39,718 nt of DNA from Acidimicrobiia bacterium (GTDB lineage: Bacteria; Actinomycetota; Acidimicrobiia; Spongiisociales; UBA5794). Where the stretch lies: assembly GCA_030064765.1 (NCBI GenBank), contig JASJEG010000005.1:1-39718 (forward strand), written 5' to 3'. Below, piece by piece: positions 1 through 9,337 of the stretch (position 1 is its first letter; the number at the start of each line of letters is the position of its first letter). A model generated the notes under the pieces. It worked only from the letters and a program-made list of their open reading frames with translations, did not search any database and was not told where the DNA came from. A program made the position numbers and the translations under genes.

Positions 1-3
1 AGA

Positions 4-1026
4 ATGGACGATGTGACCGCAGGCGGACTTCCGCCCGGCATGGTCGTGTGGATCGACGCACCGGAGTATCGATTCGAGGGGGCAAGTGGTTTTGCGAACC
101 TCGTCGAAGAAACTCCGATGTCGCCGGAAGGCGCGTTCCGGATCGGCAGTGTCACCAAGATGCTCACCGCGACCGTGATTGTGCAGCTTGCGGAGGATGG
201 CGTGCTGACTCTGGACGATTCGCTGGCGTTGTGGCTGCCGGACGTTGCCGAGCAACTGCCGTTTGGCGACCAGATAACGCTCCGGCAAATGCTGACACAC
301 ACATCCGGTCTGTTCAACGTCGTCGAGCACGAGGCCTACTTCACCGATCTCTTTGCCGAATTGGACATCGATGAGGAGGCAGGGACCGCGTCACTGGCCT
401 GTGTCGAACGGGATCCCCGCGATACGCTCGAGCGTTACGTATACGGAAAAGACGCGCTGTTTGAGCCGGGGGCACGGTGGAGCTACAGCAACACCAACTA
501 CACCCTCCTCGGCATGGTGATCGAAGTGGCGGCAGATATGCCGCTCGCAGAGGCGTACCGGACGTTCATCTATGAACCGCTGGGCATGACGTCAACGTTC
601 CTGGACTGCTACGAGGACCCGCTGATCGATGTGGTCAATGGCTACACGGGTTCCGGGGACACCTTGACCGATCTCACTGAACTCCACGAATCTGTCGGGT
701 GGTCGGCGGGCGGTTTGGTTTCTACCGCACAAGACCTCGTCGCCTTCGCCAGCGGATTGTTCGGAGGAGAGCTGCTCGACGATCCAGACTCGTTGGTAGC
801 GATGACGACACCCGCCCCCGGCAGTTCCTATGGTCTGGGGGTCACGATCGAGGGGGAGTACTTCGGACATGAAGGGTTCATTGCCGGGTTCCGAGCTGCG
901 CTCAACTATTCACCTGAGCTCGATGCAGTTGTGGTGAGGCTCTACAACAACGACGAGGGCGGCGCCGAACTCGGTCTGACGGATGTGCTTGATCCTGTGC
1001 TCCCGTTGCTGCGTGTGGACGACTGA
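4..1026 (+). CDS. Serine hydrolase, beta-lactamase/PBP class C family (5' end probably outside the window)
   Basis: SVTK (SxxK) and YSNTNY (YxN) motifs; LRQMLTHTSGL; GHEGFIAGF near the C-terminus; no signal peptide seen, so probably N-terminally truncated by the window edge. Confidence 0.85.
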   Translation: MDDVTAGGLPPGMVVWIDAPEYRFEGASGFANLVEETPMSPEGAFRIGSVTKMLTATVIVQLAEDGVLTLDDSLALWLPDVAEQLPFGDQITLRQMLTHTSGLFNVVEHEAYFTDLFAELDIDEEAGTASLACVERDPRDTLERYVYGKDALFEPGARWSYSNTNYTLLGMVIEVAADMPLAEAYRTFIYEPLGMTSTFLDCYEDPLIDVVNGYTGSGDTLTDLTELHESVGWSAGGLVSTAQDLVAFASGLFGGELLDDPDSLVAMTTPAPGSSYGLGVTIEGEYFGHEGFIAGFRAALNYSPELDAVVVRLYNNDEGGAELGLTDVLDPVLPLLRVDD

Positions 1027-1039
1027 GAAGCCGCCGCTA

Positions 1040-2230
1040 CTAGGAGGTGTCGTCGGGTTCGGGGTTGCGGAGGCGGTCGGGGATGGAGTAGTCGTCGAGC
1101 ATGAGTACTCGATGTTCGGCGGTGAACTTGTCGCGGCGGCCTGGAGTGAAGGGTGTGTCGCCGGGCCTGATCCAGACGATCTCGCTATTGGGGTCTCCCG
1201 AGATACGCCAGCCGCCTTCGTGGAGCAGCCGGTGGTGGAAGGGGCAAAGCGAGATGAGGTTGTCGAGGTTGGTCAGGCCGCCATGTGCCCAGTGGATGAT
1301 GTGATGGATGTGGATCCAGCGAGTACGACCGCACCCGGGGTAGCGGCAGCCTTTGTCCCGTCGGTGCACGATGCGGGCCAGCCAGGGCGGGATGGTCCTG
1401 GTTGTCCGGCCGACCCCGAGTGCGGTGCCGGTCTTGTCGTCGAGCTGGATCTGCAGCCGGGCGTCGCAGAGCAGCCGCTGAAGTGTTTCGGGTAGTAGCG
1501 GGGTGCCATCTTCGAACTCGGCCACACCTTCACAGCTAGGAAGTGCTCCAACCGGCACGTGGACTATGGCGGTTATTCGATCCGGGTCGCTATCGGCTCC
1601 GCGGTGTTGTGATGCCAGCATCAACAAGGCGTCGAGGCAGCGGGCTGCAAAAGGTTCGTAGGTGCCACCCGGCTGGGCAGGCATCTGTGACGCCAACCGG
1701 GTCAAGGTCTTGACGAACTCGACCCCTTCGGAATCAGCCATCTGACCCGTGAAGCGGAGCACCGGAGCCTTCTCATCGAATTGCCATGTGAGGCTGCGAT
1801 CGCGGTGTGCCTCTTCGACATCCTGCGCAGTGAGTTCCCGACTGCGACGACCTAGCTCACGCACCGACAAGGAAGGGGCCTCGGCGGCCAGCTCATCGTC
1901 GGTCTCGGGGGTGGCGATGCGAGTGGCGCTGCGCAATTGGTCCCACGAGATGCGGCCTGCTTGATAGGTGGCGCGCAACGCCGGAAGCTCCTGAATCGAC
2001 CGAGCCACCCGTACCCACTCATTGGCAGTCAGATGGGACAGGCCGTAGCGGTTCACCAACCAGTGTGCCATCGAGTCGGCGCCGTCGAAGGTCCACTCCT
2101 CGTTGCGGTCCATCCGCGCCACCTCATCGAGCAGCTCGAGATGGGCCGCACACTGCACCATATGCCACCGATCCATGGCGCTGTAGCGATCCGTGTCATA
2201 CAACGGGGCCGTCCCCATCAGGCGCTCCAA
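1040..2230 (-). CDS. DUF222/13E12-type HNH endonuclease domain protein
   Basis: C-terminal HNH: CRYPGCGRTRWIHIHHIIHWAHGGLTNLDNLISLCPFHHRLLHEGGW; N-terminal DUF222-like helical region. Confidence 0.9.
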   Translation of the reverse strand: MERLMGTAPLYDTDRYSAMDRWHMVQCAAHLELLDEVARMDRNEEWTFDGADSMAHWLVNRYGLSHLTANEWVRVARSIQELPALRATYQAGRISWDQLRSATRIATPETDDELAAEAPSLSVRELGRRSRELTAQDVEEAHRDRSLTWQFDEKAPVLRFTGQMADSEGVEFVKTLTRLASQMPAQPGGTYEPFAARCLDALLMLASQHRGADSDPDRITAIVHVPVGALPSCEGVAEFEDGTPLLPETLQRLLCDARLQIQLDDKTGTALGVGRTTRTIPPWLARIVHRRDKGCRYPGCGRTRWIHIHHIIHWAHGGLTNLDNLISLCPFHHRLLHEGGWRISGDPNSEIVWIRPGDTPFTPGRRDKFTAEHRVLMLDDYSIPDRLRNPEPDDTS

Positions 2231-2314
2231 TCAGCAATCCGTCTGCTGGGGAAGTGTCACCAAGGTATCAGGGGGGTGTGACAGATTTCGCGTTCTCCGG
2301 CATTGCCAGCGCGC

Positions 2315-2995
2315 CTACGGCATCCGCTCGAGCACAGGACCTGTCGGGTCGTTGTTGTCGATCACCACATCGGCACGGTGGTGCGGCCGCACTGCTGACA
2401 AATACAGCTGCTGACCGGGTAGGTAGCGCTCGTGGTAACGCTTCTCGGTGGCTTCGGCTGTCCCGAACAGCGCCTTGTCCCTGCTCATGGCGCGTTGCAC
2501 GCTGACTACAGGATCGACTTCGACGAAGACCGAGAGGCCCCAGTACCGCTCCAGTTCGGGTGTGAGGAGGAACACCCCGTCGAAGAGCAACACGGTTCCC
2601 CGTGCGACTCGGGTCGGCGGTTCGTGGACAGCAGTGTCGGTACGGAAGTCGAACACCCGAGTGCGTATGACATGATCACCTTTCGGTACGAGCGGTTCGA
2701 GGAGAAAGGCAATCAGGGCCCCGTAGTCAAACGAGTCCTCGTAGTAGCTCCGCGCAGGGTCTTCGGCTCGTCGGAGATGACGGATCTCCGCTGGATAGTG
2801 GAAGCCGTCGATCGACGCTCGCAGCACCGGCACGCCATCGGCCTCGAGCAGCCCCGCAAGCTCGTCGGCCAACCTGGTCTTGCCCGCTGCGTCGATGCCA
2901 TCGATCGCAACACATAGCGTTTCGTGGCCGGCGCGTTGCTCGATCAGTTCGACCAGCCGGCGCAGCATCTCCTGTCGGCCGCGATCATCAGCCAT
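2315..2995 (-). CDS. Uridine kinase-like / P-loop nucleoside kinase
   Basis: Walker A-like GIDAAGKTRLADELA; DGFHYP; LLFDGVFLL; RYHERYLPGQQLY. Confidence 0.8.
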   Translation of the reverse strand: MADDRGRQEMLRRLVELIEQRAGHETLCVAIDGIDAAGKTRLADELAGLLEADGVPVLRASIDGFHYPAEIRHLRRAEDPARSYYEDSFDYGALIAFLLEPLVPKGDHVIRTRVFDFRTDTAVHEPPTRVARGTVLLFDGVFLLTPELERYWGLSVFVEVDPVVSVQRAMSRDKALFGTAEATEKRYHERYLPGQQLYLSAVRPHHRADVVIDNNDPTGPVLERMP

Positions 2996-3007
2996 CGTCG
3001 TCCCCCG

Positions 3008-3724
3008 CTAGGGCACGAACTGCTCTTCGATGAACACGCCCTCGCCGCCGGCGATGGTGACCCACACACCCGGTTGCAGGCCCGCCGGACGAGTCGACCG
3101 ACCGACTAGCCAGTCCGCATATGGCACCGTTGTCTGTGTCGATGGATCGCCGGGGCTGGGTAGCCAGAAGACGTCGGCGGACGAGGAAATCGGGATGGTG
3201 CGCAGCTGCGGATTGAAGTTGCGGACGTAGTAGTCGTTGGGCGGCGGGGACTCTTCTCCGTCCTCGGCGGCAGCCAGGATCGCTCCATCGCCTGTGAACC
3301 AGCACGCCAGGTCGAATTCGATCGCAGTTGCACTGGCTGAGTCCACATAGCCGAACCACCTTCCGTCGCCGAGAACGTTGGTCCCGGGCGTACACCCGGA
3401 GCCCTCGGCCAGCGCATAGGTGTCGACGGTGGTGGTTGTGGCAACTGTTGTGGTTGTCGTGGTCGTGCTTGTCGTGGTGGGGGCGGTTGTGGTTGTGACA
3501 GTGGTGGTCGTCGGTGCTGTTGTCGTTGTCTCCGGACCAGCTGTGGTGACGGGTGCCACGGTTTCGGGAGGGGCGGTGGTTTCCGCTGCGGTGGTCTCTG
3601 TAGTTGGCGCCGCAGTGGTCTCGGTCGAGGAGGCGTCGTCGGAGGTGCATCCGGCGGCAATAACGGCGACAACGAAGAGCGCCACCAGAGCTCTTGGGCG
3701 GCGAATACTGGTTAACAGTTCCAT
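3008..3724 (-). CDS. Secreted lipoprotein with Thr/Ala-rich linker, unknown function
   Basis: Lipobox-like VVAVIAAGC, then long T/A-rich stretch, then globular domain. Confidence 0.75.
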   Translation of the reverse strand: MELLTSIRRPRALVALFVVAVIAAGCTSDDASSTETTAAPTTETTAAETTAPPETVAPVTTAGPETTTTAPTTTTVTTTTAPTTTSTTTTTTTVATTTTVDTYALAEGSGCTPGTNVLGDGRWFGYVDSASATAIEFDLACWFTGDGAILAAAEDGEESPPPNDYYVRNFNPQLRTIPISSSADVFWLPSPGDPSTQTTVPYADWLVGRSTRPAGLQPGVWVTIAGGEGVFIEEQFVP

Positions 3725-3787
3725 TCCGCGAACCTATCGCATCCCGGCTCGCCCGTACATGGGCAATGGCACCGGGCAGCGAGGACC

Positions 3788-4000
3788 TCAGTCCCGTGGC
3801 GCCCGGTCGATTGCCAGCCGCGTCTGATGATGCTCGCTGCGCAACTTGCCCAGCTGAGCCTCCTGTCGACCAACGTCGATGCCGCGGGAGCGCAGCCGGC
3901 GAATCTCTGCCGTCAGCATGCGAATCTCACCCTCGAGTTGGTATTTCCGGTCGATCAACTCTTGGCGATTGCGAAGCCGTTGTTTACGCCACAGGGCCAT
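3788..4000 (-). CDS. Small (70 aa) basic coiled-coil-like protein
   Basis: C-terminal part of the 3788..4783 frame starting at MALWRKQRLRNRQELIDRKYQLEGEIRMLTAEIRRLRSRGIDVGRQEAQLGKLRSEHHQTRLAIDRAPRD; heptad-like pattern; the rest of that frame is antisense to the MscS gene. Confidence 0.55.
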   Translation of the reverse strand: MALWRKQRLRNRQELIDRKYQLEGEIRMLTAEIRRLRSRGIDVGRQEAQLGKLRSEHHQTRLAIDRAPRD

Positions 4001-4105
4001 CAGTGGATCGTAGGCGCGGAGATGAAAGGTGGCTGGACGGATGTGTGGCGTATACCCTGCCCGCGACAAACAACCGCTTACAGAGACGGCCCCCAGGAGG
4101 ATTGC

Positions 4106-5140
4106 GTGTATCAGGTCGATAGCACCACAACCGAAGTGTGTGCCGGTGACGACGATTTCATCTGCGACTGGATCTACGACTTGACCGGGAACGAAGCGGT
4201 GGCGGAAGCGGCCGACTGGTTCGTCGAACGACCCCTCACTGTCCTGCTCATCTGGGTGGTTGCGTTCGTCGCCAACCGCTTGGTGCGGCGCGCCATCATC
4301 CGCGGGGAAGACCGCATGGTTGCAGACCGGGAGAAGCGACTCGCGGCACGACAGGCCGAGGAAGTCGAAGATGGACGCTTCGAAGACTCGGAACTGAAGG
4401 CAAAGCAGAAGGCCAGCGAACTCGCCCTGGCAACCGAGCAGGCCAAGCAGCGCGCCCGCACCCTCGGGTCCGTAATGCGTTCCGCTGCCTCCGCAGTCAT
4501 CTTCACGTTTGCCGTGCTCATGTCGCTGGCCGAGTTCAACGTCAGCCTCGGTCCGCTCATTGCCGGTGCTGGGATTGCCGGTGTCGCCCTCGGGTTCGGG
4601 GCCCAGTCCATCGTCAAGGACTTCTTGTCCGGGTTCTTCATGTTGATCGAGGATCAGTACGCAGTTGGCGACATCATCGACGTCGGTGAAGCCGCGGGGG
4701 TAGTCGAGGCCATCGGTCTGCGTACGACCCAGATCCGCGATATCAACGGCACCCTCTGGTACGTGCCCAACGGAGAGATCCACCGAGTCGCCAACAAGTC
4801 ACAGCAGTGGGCCCGGGCCGTTCTCGACATCGAGGTGGCCTACGCCACCGACATCGAGAAGGCCAGCCGGGTCATCAAAGAAGCCGCCGACGAGGTGTGG
4901 CACGAACACGCACCCAACGCCACGATCATCGAAGAACCCGAGATCTGGGGCGTCGAGATGTTCGGCGAGAGCTCCATCGCCATCCGTCTGGTGTGCAAAG
5001 TCGAACCTGGTGAACAGTGGGCGACCAGCCGGGTGGTCCGGGGCCGGATCAAGGAGGCCTTCGATCGCGAAGGGATCGAGATCCCCTTCCCGCAGCGTGT
5101 CATCTGGAACAGAAGCGAGACGTCAACGGAGCCCGAGTGA
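4106..5140 (+). CDS. MscS family mechanosensitive ion channel
   Basis: GTG start at 4106 with AGGAGG at 4095-4100; GPLIAGAGIAGVALGFGAQSIVKDFLSGFFMLIEDQYAVGDIIDVG is MscS-like pore and beta-domain sequence. Confidence 0.92.
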   Translation: MYQVDSTTTEVCAGDDDFICDWIYDLTGNEAVAEAADWFVERPLTVLLIWVVAFVANRLVRRAIIRGEDRMVADREKRLAARQAEEVEDGRFEDSELKAKQKASELALATEQAKQRARTLGSVMRSAASAVIFTFAVLMSLAEFNVSLGPLIAGAGIAGVALGFGAQSIVKDFLSGFFMLIEDQYAVGDIIDVGEAAGVVEAIGLRTTQIRDINGTLWYVPNGEIHRVANKSQQWARAVLDIEVAYATDIEKASRVIKEAADEVWHEHAPNATIIEEPEIWGVEMFGESSIAIRLVCKVEPGEQWATSRVVRGRIKEAFDREGIEIPFPQRVIWNRSETSTEPE

Positions 5141-7365
5141 GCCAAGCCGCGCCCCAGCCGATAGTGACCGGGGGGCGCTTCAACTGGTTCTCGGGCGTAT
5201 TCACGCCCAGCATTCTCACCGTTCTCGGCGTCGTGATGTACCTGTTGCTGGGGTGGACCACCGGCCAGGCCGGGCTGGGAATGATGCTGATCATCGTGGT
5301 GATCACTCACTTGATCACGGGGGCCACCGCACTATCGGTGTCCTCGATCGCCACCAACCGCACCGTGGGTACCGGCGGTGCCTATTTCATGATCAGCCGT
5401 TCGCTGGGACCGTCGGTCGGCTCGGCTGTGGGAATCCCACTGTTCATGGCCCAGGCTCTCAGCGTGACGTTCTACGTGGTCGGCTTCGCTGAGGCACTAC
5501 ACCTGCTGGTACCTGGCATCCCGATAGTCGTCATCGGAACGATCGTGAATGTGGTCGTCTTGGGACTGGCCTATTGGAACGCCGAGCTGGCGATCCGTGC
5601 CCAGTACTTCGTGATGGCCGCAATCGGGTTGTCGTTGGTCTCCTTCTTCACCGGCACCACCGGGGATTTCCCACGCACGATCGAGTGGTTCAATAGTGAC
5701 GGCGCCAGTTTCGTCAGAATCTTTTCGGTGTTCTTCCCGGCCGCAACCGGCATCATGGCGGGAGTCTCGCTGTCCGGTGATCTGCGCAATCCCCGCCGCG
5801 ATATCCCCAAGGGAATCATGTTGACGATCGCGGCCAGCTTCGTCGTCTACGTTGCGTTCCCGATCTGGTTTTCGCTCAATCTCAGCAACTACCAGCTGAT
5901 CACCAATTCCGATGCAGTGTTCCTGGTCTCGTCGGTACCGGCACTCATCTATCTGGGGGTCTTCGGCGCTTCCCTCTCCAGTGCCCTTGGCTCGATCTTG
6001 TCGGCGCCACGGACGTTGCAGGCGCTTGCCAACGACGGTCATGTTCCCCGGTTCTTGGGGCGCGGCTACGGCAGAGACAACGAACCGCGGATCGGCACGC
6101 TGCTCACCTTCGTGCTGGCTCAGGTTGGTGTGCTACTCGGCAGCTTGGAGGCGATTGCTCCGGTGCTGACGATGTTCTTCCTCGCCACCTATGGTGCCCT
6201 GAACCTCGCTTCCGGGTTGGAGACTTGGGCAGCCAACCCGAGCTTTCGCCCGACCTTCCGGGTTCCGGCTCCGATCAGCCTGCTGGCGGCCGTTGCCTGT
6301 TTCTATGTGATGAGCATCATCAACCTGCCGGCCATGCTGGTGGCCGCGGTGATTCTCATCGGGCTGTTTGCCTTCACTCAGCGGCGAGCGCTCGACTCCG
6401 CCTTCGGAGATGCTCGCCATGGTCTGTGGTCCGCACTGGTGCTCACCGGCCTGCGCAACGTCAACCTGACCAAGGAGAATCCGATCAGCTGGCGGCCCAA
6501 TCTCGTCGTCATGGGAGGCGATATTGGAGAACGCCAGCACCTTCTCGAAATCAGCACCGCGCTGGTGCAGTCGCGAGGTCTGGTGACGTTCGTCCACCTC
6601 CTCGATGGCGACGTCGCAGAACGGGCCGGTGAGCGCAAGATTCTCAACGAGCTCTACGGCGGGCAACTGGCAGAGGCCCACCCCAATGTCTTCTATCGCG
6701 CCGAGATCGTCGGTGATCTCCACCGAGGTACGGTCACTGCGGCGCAGACCTACGGCATCGGCAACTTCCAGGCGAACGCCGTGATGTTGGGTTGGCCCAA
6801 GACGGACGAGACAATCCAGGGCTATCTGTACATGCTGCGCGACCTCCACCTCCTCGAGCGAACGATCCTGCTGGTTCGTGACAAACCGGGGGGCGCAGTG
6901 GCGAAGCGCTACGGCGAGATTCACCTGTGGTGGACTGGGGCAACTGCCAATGGATCACTCATGTTGCTGCTGGCGCATCTCGTCACCCAGCACAGTGACT
7001 GGCGGGGCTCGAAGATCACGGTCCTCACCGCAGTTGGTGATCCCGCTGAGGTCGACGATGCCGCCGGGAAGATCCGCACTCTGCTGGAAGCAGCACGAAT
7101 CAACGCCGACATCCAGGTCGTGCTCACCGCGGGCCGACCGCTGTATCAGGTGTTCGCTGAGGAATCTGGTCGGGCCGATCTGGTCTTCCTCGGCTTCCTG
7201 CTCCCGACCGACCTGCGCAACGCCGACGGCTTCTATCGCCGGATGAACCGCATCATGACCGGGCTGCCGCGCACGGTGCTGGTATCCAGTGCCAGGGGCC
7301 ACGACTTCGAGTCGGTGGTGTTCGACACCGTCGAAATGGACGCCGTCGAGAAGCCCAGCGACTAG
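5137..7365 (+). CDS. APC superfamily permease resembling bacterial Na-K-Cl cotransporter-like (SLC12-like) proteins, with C-terminal cytosolic domain
   Basis: GTG start at 5137 overlaps the MscS stop (GTGA); about 12 TM segments, including TNRTVGTGGAYFMISRSLGPSVGSAVGIPLF; long C-terminal soluble region (RPNLVVMGGDIGERQHLLEISTALVQSRGLVTFVHLLDGD...). Confidence 0.85.
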   Translation: MSQAAPQPIVTGGRFNWFSGVFTPSILTVLGVVMYLLLGWTTGQAGLGMMLIIVVITHLITGATALSVSSIATNRTVGTGGAYFMISRSLGPSVGSAVGIPLFMAQALSVTFYVVGFAEALHLLVPGIPIVVIGTIVNVVVLGLAYWNAELAIRAQYFVMAAIGLSLVSFFTGTTGDFPRTIEWFNSDGASFVRIFSVFFPAATGIMAGVSLSGDLRNPRRDIPKGIMLTIAASFVVYVAFPIWFSLNLSNYQLITNSDAVFLVSSVPALIYLGVFGASLSSALGSILSAPRTLQALANDGHVPRFLGRGYGRDNEPRIGTLLTFVLAQVGVLLGSLEAIAPVLTMFFLATYGALNLASGLETWAANPSFRPTFRVPAPISLLAAVACFYVMSIINLPAMLVAAVILIGLFAFTQRRALDSAFGDARHGLWSALVLTGLRNVNLTKENPISWRPNLVVMGGDIGERQHLLEISTALVQSRGLVTFVHLLDGDVAERAGERKILNELYGGQLAEAHPNVFYRAEIVGDLHRGTVTAAQTYGIGNFQANAVMLGWPKTDETIQGYLYMLRDLHLLERTILLVRDKPGGAVAKRYGEIHLWWTGATANGSLMLLLAHLVTQHSDWRGSKITVLTAVGDPAEVDDAAGKIRTLLEAARINADIQVVLTAGRPLYQVFAEESGRADLVFLGFLLPTDLRNADGFYRRMNRIMTGLPRTVLVSSARGHDFESVVFDTVEMDAVEKPSD

Positions 7366-8939
7366 CTCTCGATGATGAGCCCCTCGTGCGGGCGCAGCCT
7401 GCTCGGTGCTGCGTCGTGGTCCAGGTAGGTGGTCACTGCGACGCTTCCCGAGAAGCCCAAGGCGATCTCGGTATCGGTGAAGTTGAGGGCGATCGTCACT
7501 GCCCCTTCATCGCGGCTGTACGCCAGGCACCCCGGTGGGGCATCAACCTGGCGATAATCCCCAACCTGCAGTGCCGGGGACGACTTGCGGTACGCCAGCA
7601 GGGTCCGATACAAGTTGAGGAGCGATCGTGGATCCTCGAGATGCCTGGCAACGTTGCGGTCGGGCCAATCGTCTGTCAGCGGCAGCCACGGGGCTGCGGC
7701 ACCCTCGGGGGAGAAGCCGGCGAGAATCGAGTCGTCCCACTGCATTGGGGTCCGACACCCGTCCCGCCCGGAACCGGGCAGGCTGCGGCCATGGGGGTCG
7801 AGTTGCTGCTCGGCAGGGATGAAGCGTTCCGGGATCGCCAACTCGTCGCCGTAGTAGAGGGTGGGAACACCGCGCAGAGTCAGCAGCAGCATGGCGGCGA
7901 TAGGCATGTGTTCCTCCCCGAACCGAGTTGCGATTCGAGGATCGTCGTGGTTGCCGAGGACGAAGCTGGGCCATCCTCCCTCCGGAATTGCTGCCTCGGC
8001 GGCGGCGACTCGCCTCCCGATGTCTTCTGGTGTCCAGGGGCAATGAACCAGCGAGAAGTTGAATGGGAGATGGAGCTCATCCAGGTCGCCGTAGTAGCTG
8101 GCCCACTCCTCCCAGTCGGCGATATGGATCTCGCCGATGGAGAAGCGCTCCGGCCGGTAGCTGTCGAGCAGAGCTCTGACATCCCGATACAGCGCGTGGT
8201 TGTCGGGATGTCCCTTGTCGTAGAGATGCTCGTACTTGTCGTACTCGCCGTGGTTCCTGGCGAGCGTTGCCGGAGGGTCTGGAAGCGGCGGGTTGTCGCG
8301 CAGTTGCGGGTCCTTCATCACAAAATGGGCAACATCTACCCGGATCCCATCGACACCCCGGTCGAGCCAGAAGCTGAGGTCGTCGAACATCGCCTCCTGC
8401 ACCTCGGGGTTGCGCCAGTTGAGGTCGGCCTGCTTCTTGGTGAAGGTACATAGGTAGTACTGGCCGGTTTGCTCGTCGAAGCCCCAGGCGGGGCCGCCAA
8501 AAGCACTCAGCCAATTGTTTGGGGGTGACCCGTCCGGCTGGGGATCTCGCCAGACATACCAATCGCGCTTGGGGTTGTTGCGACTCGAGCGAGATTCGAC
8601 GAACCAAGGGTGCTCGTCCGAAGAGTGGTTCGGGACCCAGTCGATGATGAGCTTCATGCCGCGCTCATGCGCACCGTTGAGCAAAGCGTCGAAGTCGTCC
8701 ATGTTGCCAAACAGAGGGTCGACGCTTGTGTAGTCCGCAACGTCGTAGCCGAAGTCGGCCATTGGCGATGGATAGAAGGGAGAGACCCAGATGGCGTCTA
8801 TGCCCAGCGTGTCGGCCAGGTAATCCAAGCGCTGGGTGATTCCGGGAAGGTCGCCAACTCCGTTGCCCGTCGTGTCCTGGAAGCTGCGGGGGTAGACCTG
8901 GTAAATGACGGCTGTTTGCCACCAGCTGTACTCGCTCAT
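7362..8939 (-). CDS. GH13 alpha-glucosidase / oligo-1,6-glucosidase-like
   Basis: WWQTAVIYQVYPRSFQDTTGNGVGDLPGI; DGIRVDVAHF; IGEIH; VLGNHDDPRIATR. Confidence 0.95.
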   Translation of the reverse strand: MSEYSWWQTAVIYQVYPRSFQDTTGNGVGDLPGITQRLDYLADTLGIDAIWVSPFYPSPMADFGYDVADYTSVDPLFGNMDDFDALLNGAHERGMKLIIDWVPNHSSDEHPWFVESRSSRNNPKRDWYVWRDPQPDGSPPNNWLSAFGGPAWGFDEQTGQYYLCTFTKKQADLNWRNPEVQEAMFDDLSFWLDRGVDGIRVDVAHFVMKDPQLRDNPPLPDPPATLARNHGEYDKYEHLYDKGHPDNHALYRDVRALLDSYRPERFSIGEIHIADWEEWASYYGDLDELHLPFNFSLVHCPWTPEDIGRRVAAAEAAIPEGGWPSFVLGNHDDPRIATRFGEEHMPIAAMLLLTLRGVPTLYYGDELAIPERFIPAEQQLDPHGRSLPGSGRDGCRTPMQWDDSILAGFSPEGAAAPWLPLTDDWPDRNVARHLEDPRSLLNLYRTLLAYRKSSPALQVGDYRQVDAPPGCLAYSRDEGAVTIALNFTDTEIALGFSGSVAVTTYLDHDAAPSRLRPHEGLIIES

Positions 8940-8977
8940 AGGGCGAGGCTACTGCGGCACGGCCGAGCTGCCACCAA

Positions 8978-9337
8978 TCACGGGCGATTGCGGAACAGGA
9001 TGTTGACGATCTTCCAACCGTCCGTGGTCCGGGCCAACTGGAGCAAGTCGACGTACTCGGGCGACGTGACCCGGGCGGCAGCGATATCCGCTGATACCTG
9101 GAATACGACGGTCTCATACTCGGGATCCGCCATGTCGCCACCGCCTCCCGCGGTCAGTTCGAGCATCCGTGCTTTGGTGACCGTGCGGAGATCACCGGAT
9201 TCAGAGGTCGGGATCCGCTTGGCGAGATCCTCGTGGAGGCATCGGTCCATCCGAGCAACATCACCGGAGTACCAACCCTCGATGTAGTCGGCCGCGGCGG
9301 CTCTGATCTGCTCAGAGTCGGCTGTTTGGTCGGTCAT
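8978..9337 (-). CDS. SnoaL/NTF2-like fold protein (putative lumazine-binding type)
   Basis: IRAAAADYIEGWYSGDVARMDRCLHEDLAKR...VDLLQLARTTDGWKIVNILFRNRP. Confidence 0.8.
   Translation of the reverse strand: MTDQTADSEQIRAAAADYIEGWYSGDVARMDRCLHEDLAKRIPTSESGDLRTVTKARMLELTAGGGGDMADPEYETVVFQVSADIAAARVTSPEYVDLLQLARTTDGWKIVNILFRNRP

Noticed and set aside
1040-2230. HNH/DUF222 protein as a mobile or defence nuclease
   Set aside because: The family is widespread and multicopy in actinobacteria; no flanking terminal repeats, recombinase or partner genes seen here.
7386-8453. Plus-strand 355-aa ORF opposite the GH13 alpha-glucosidase
   Set aside because: Shadow of the GH13 gene, no RBS or domain signal.
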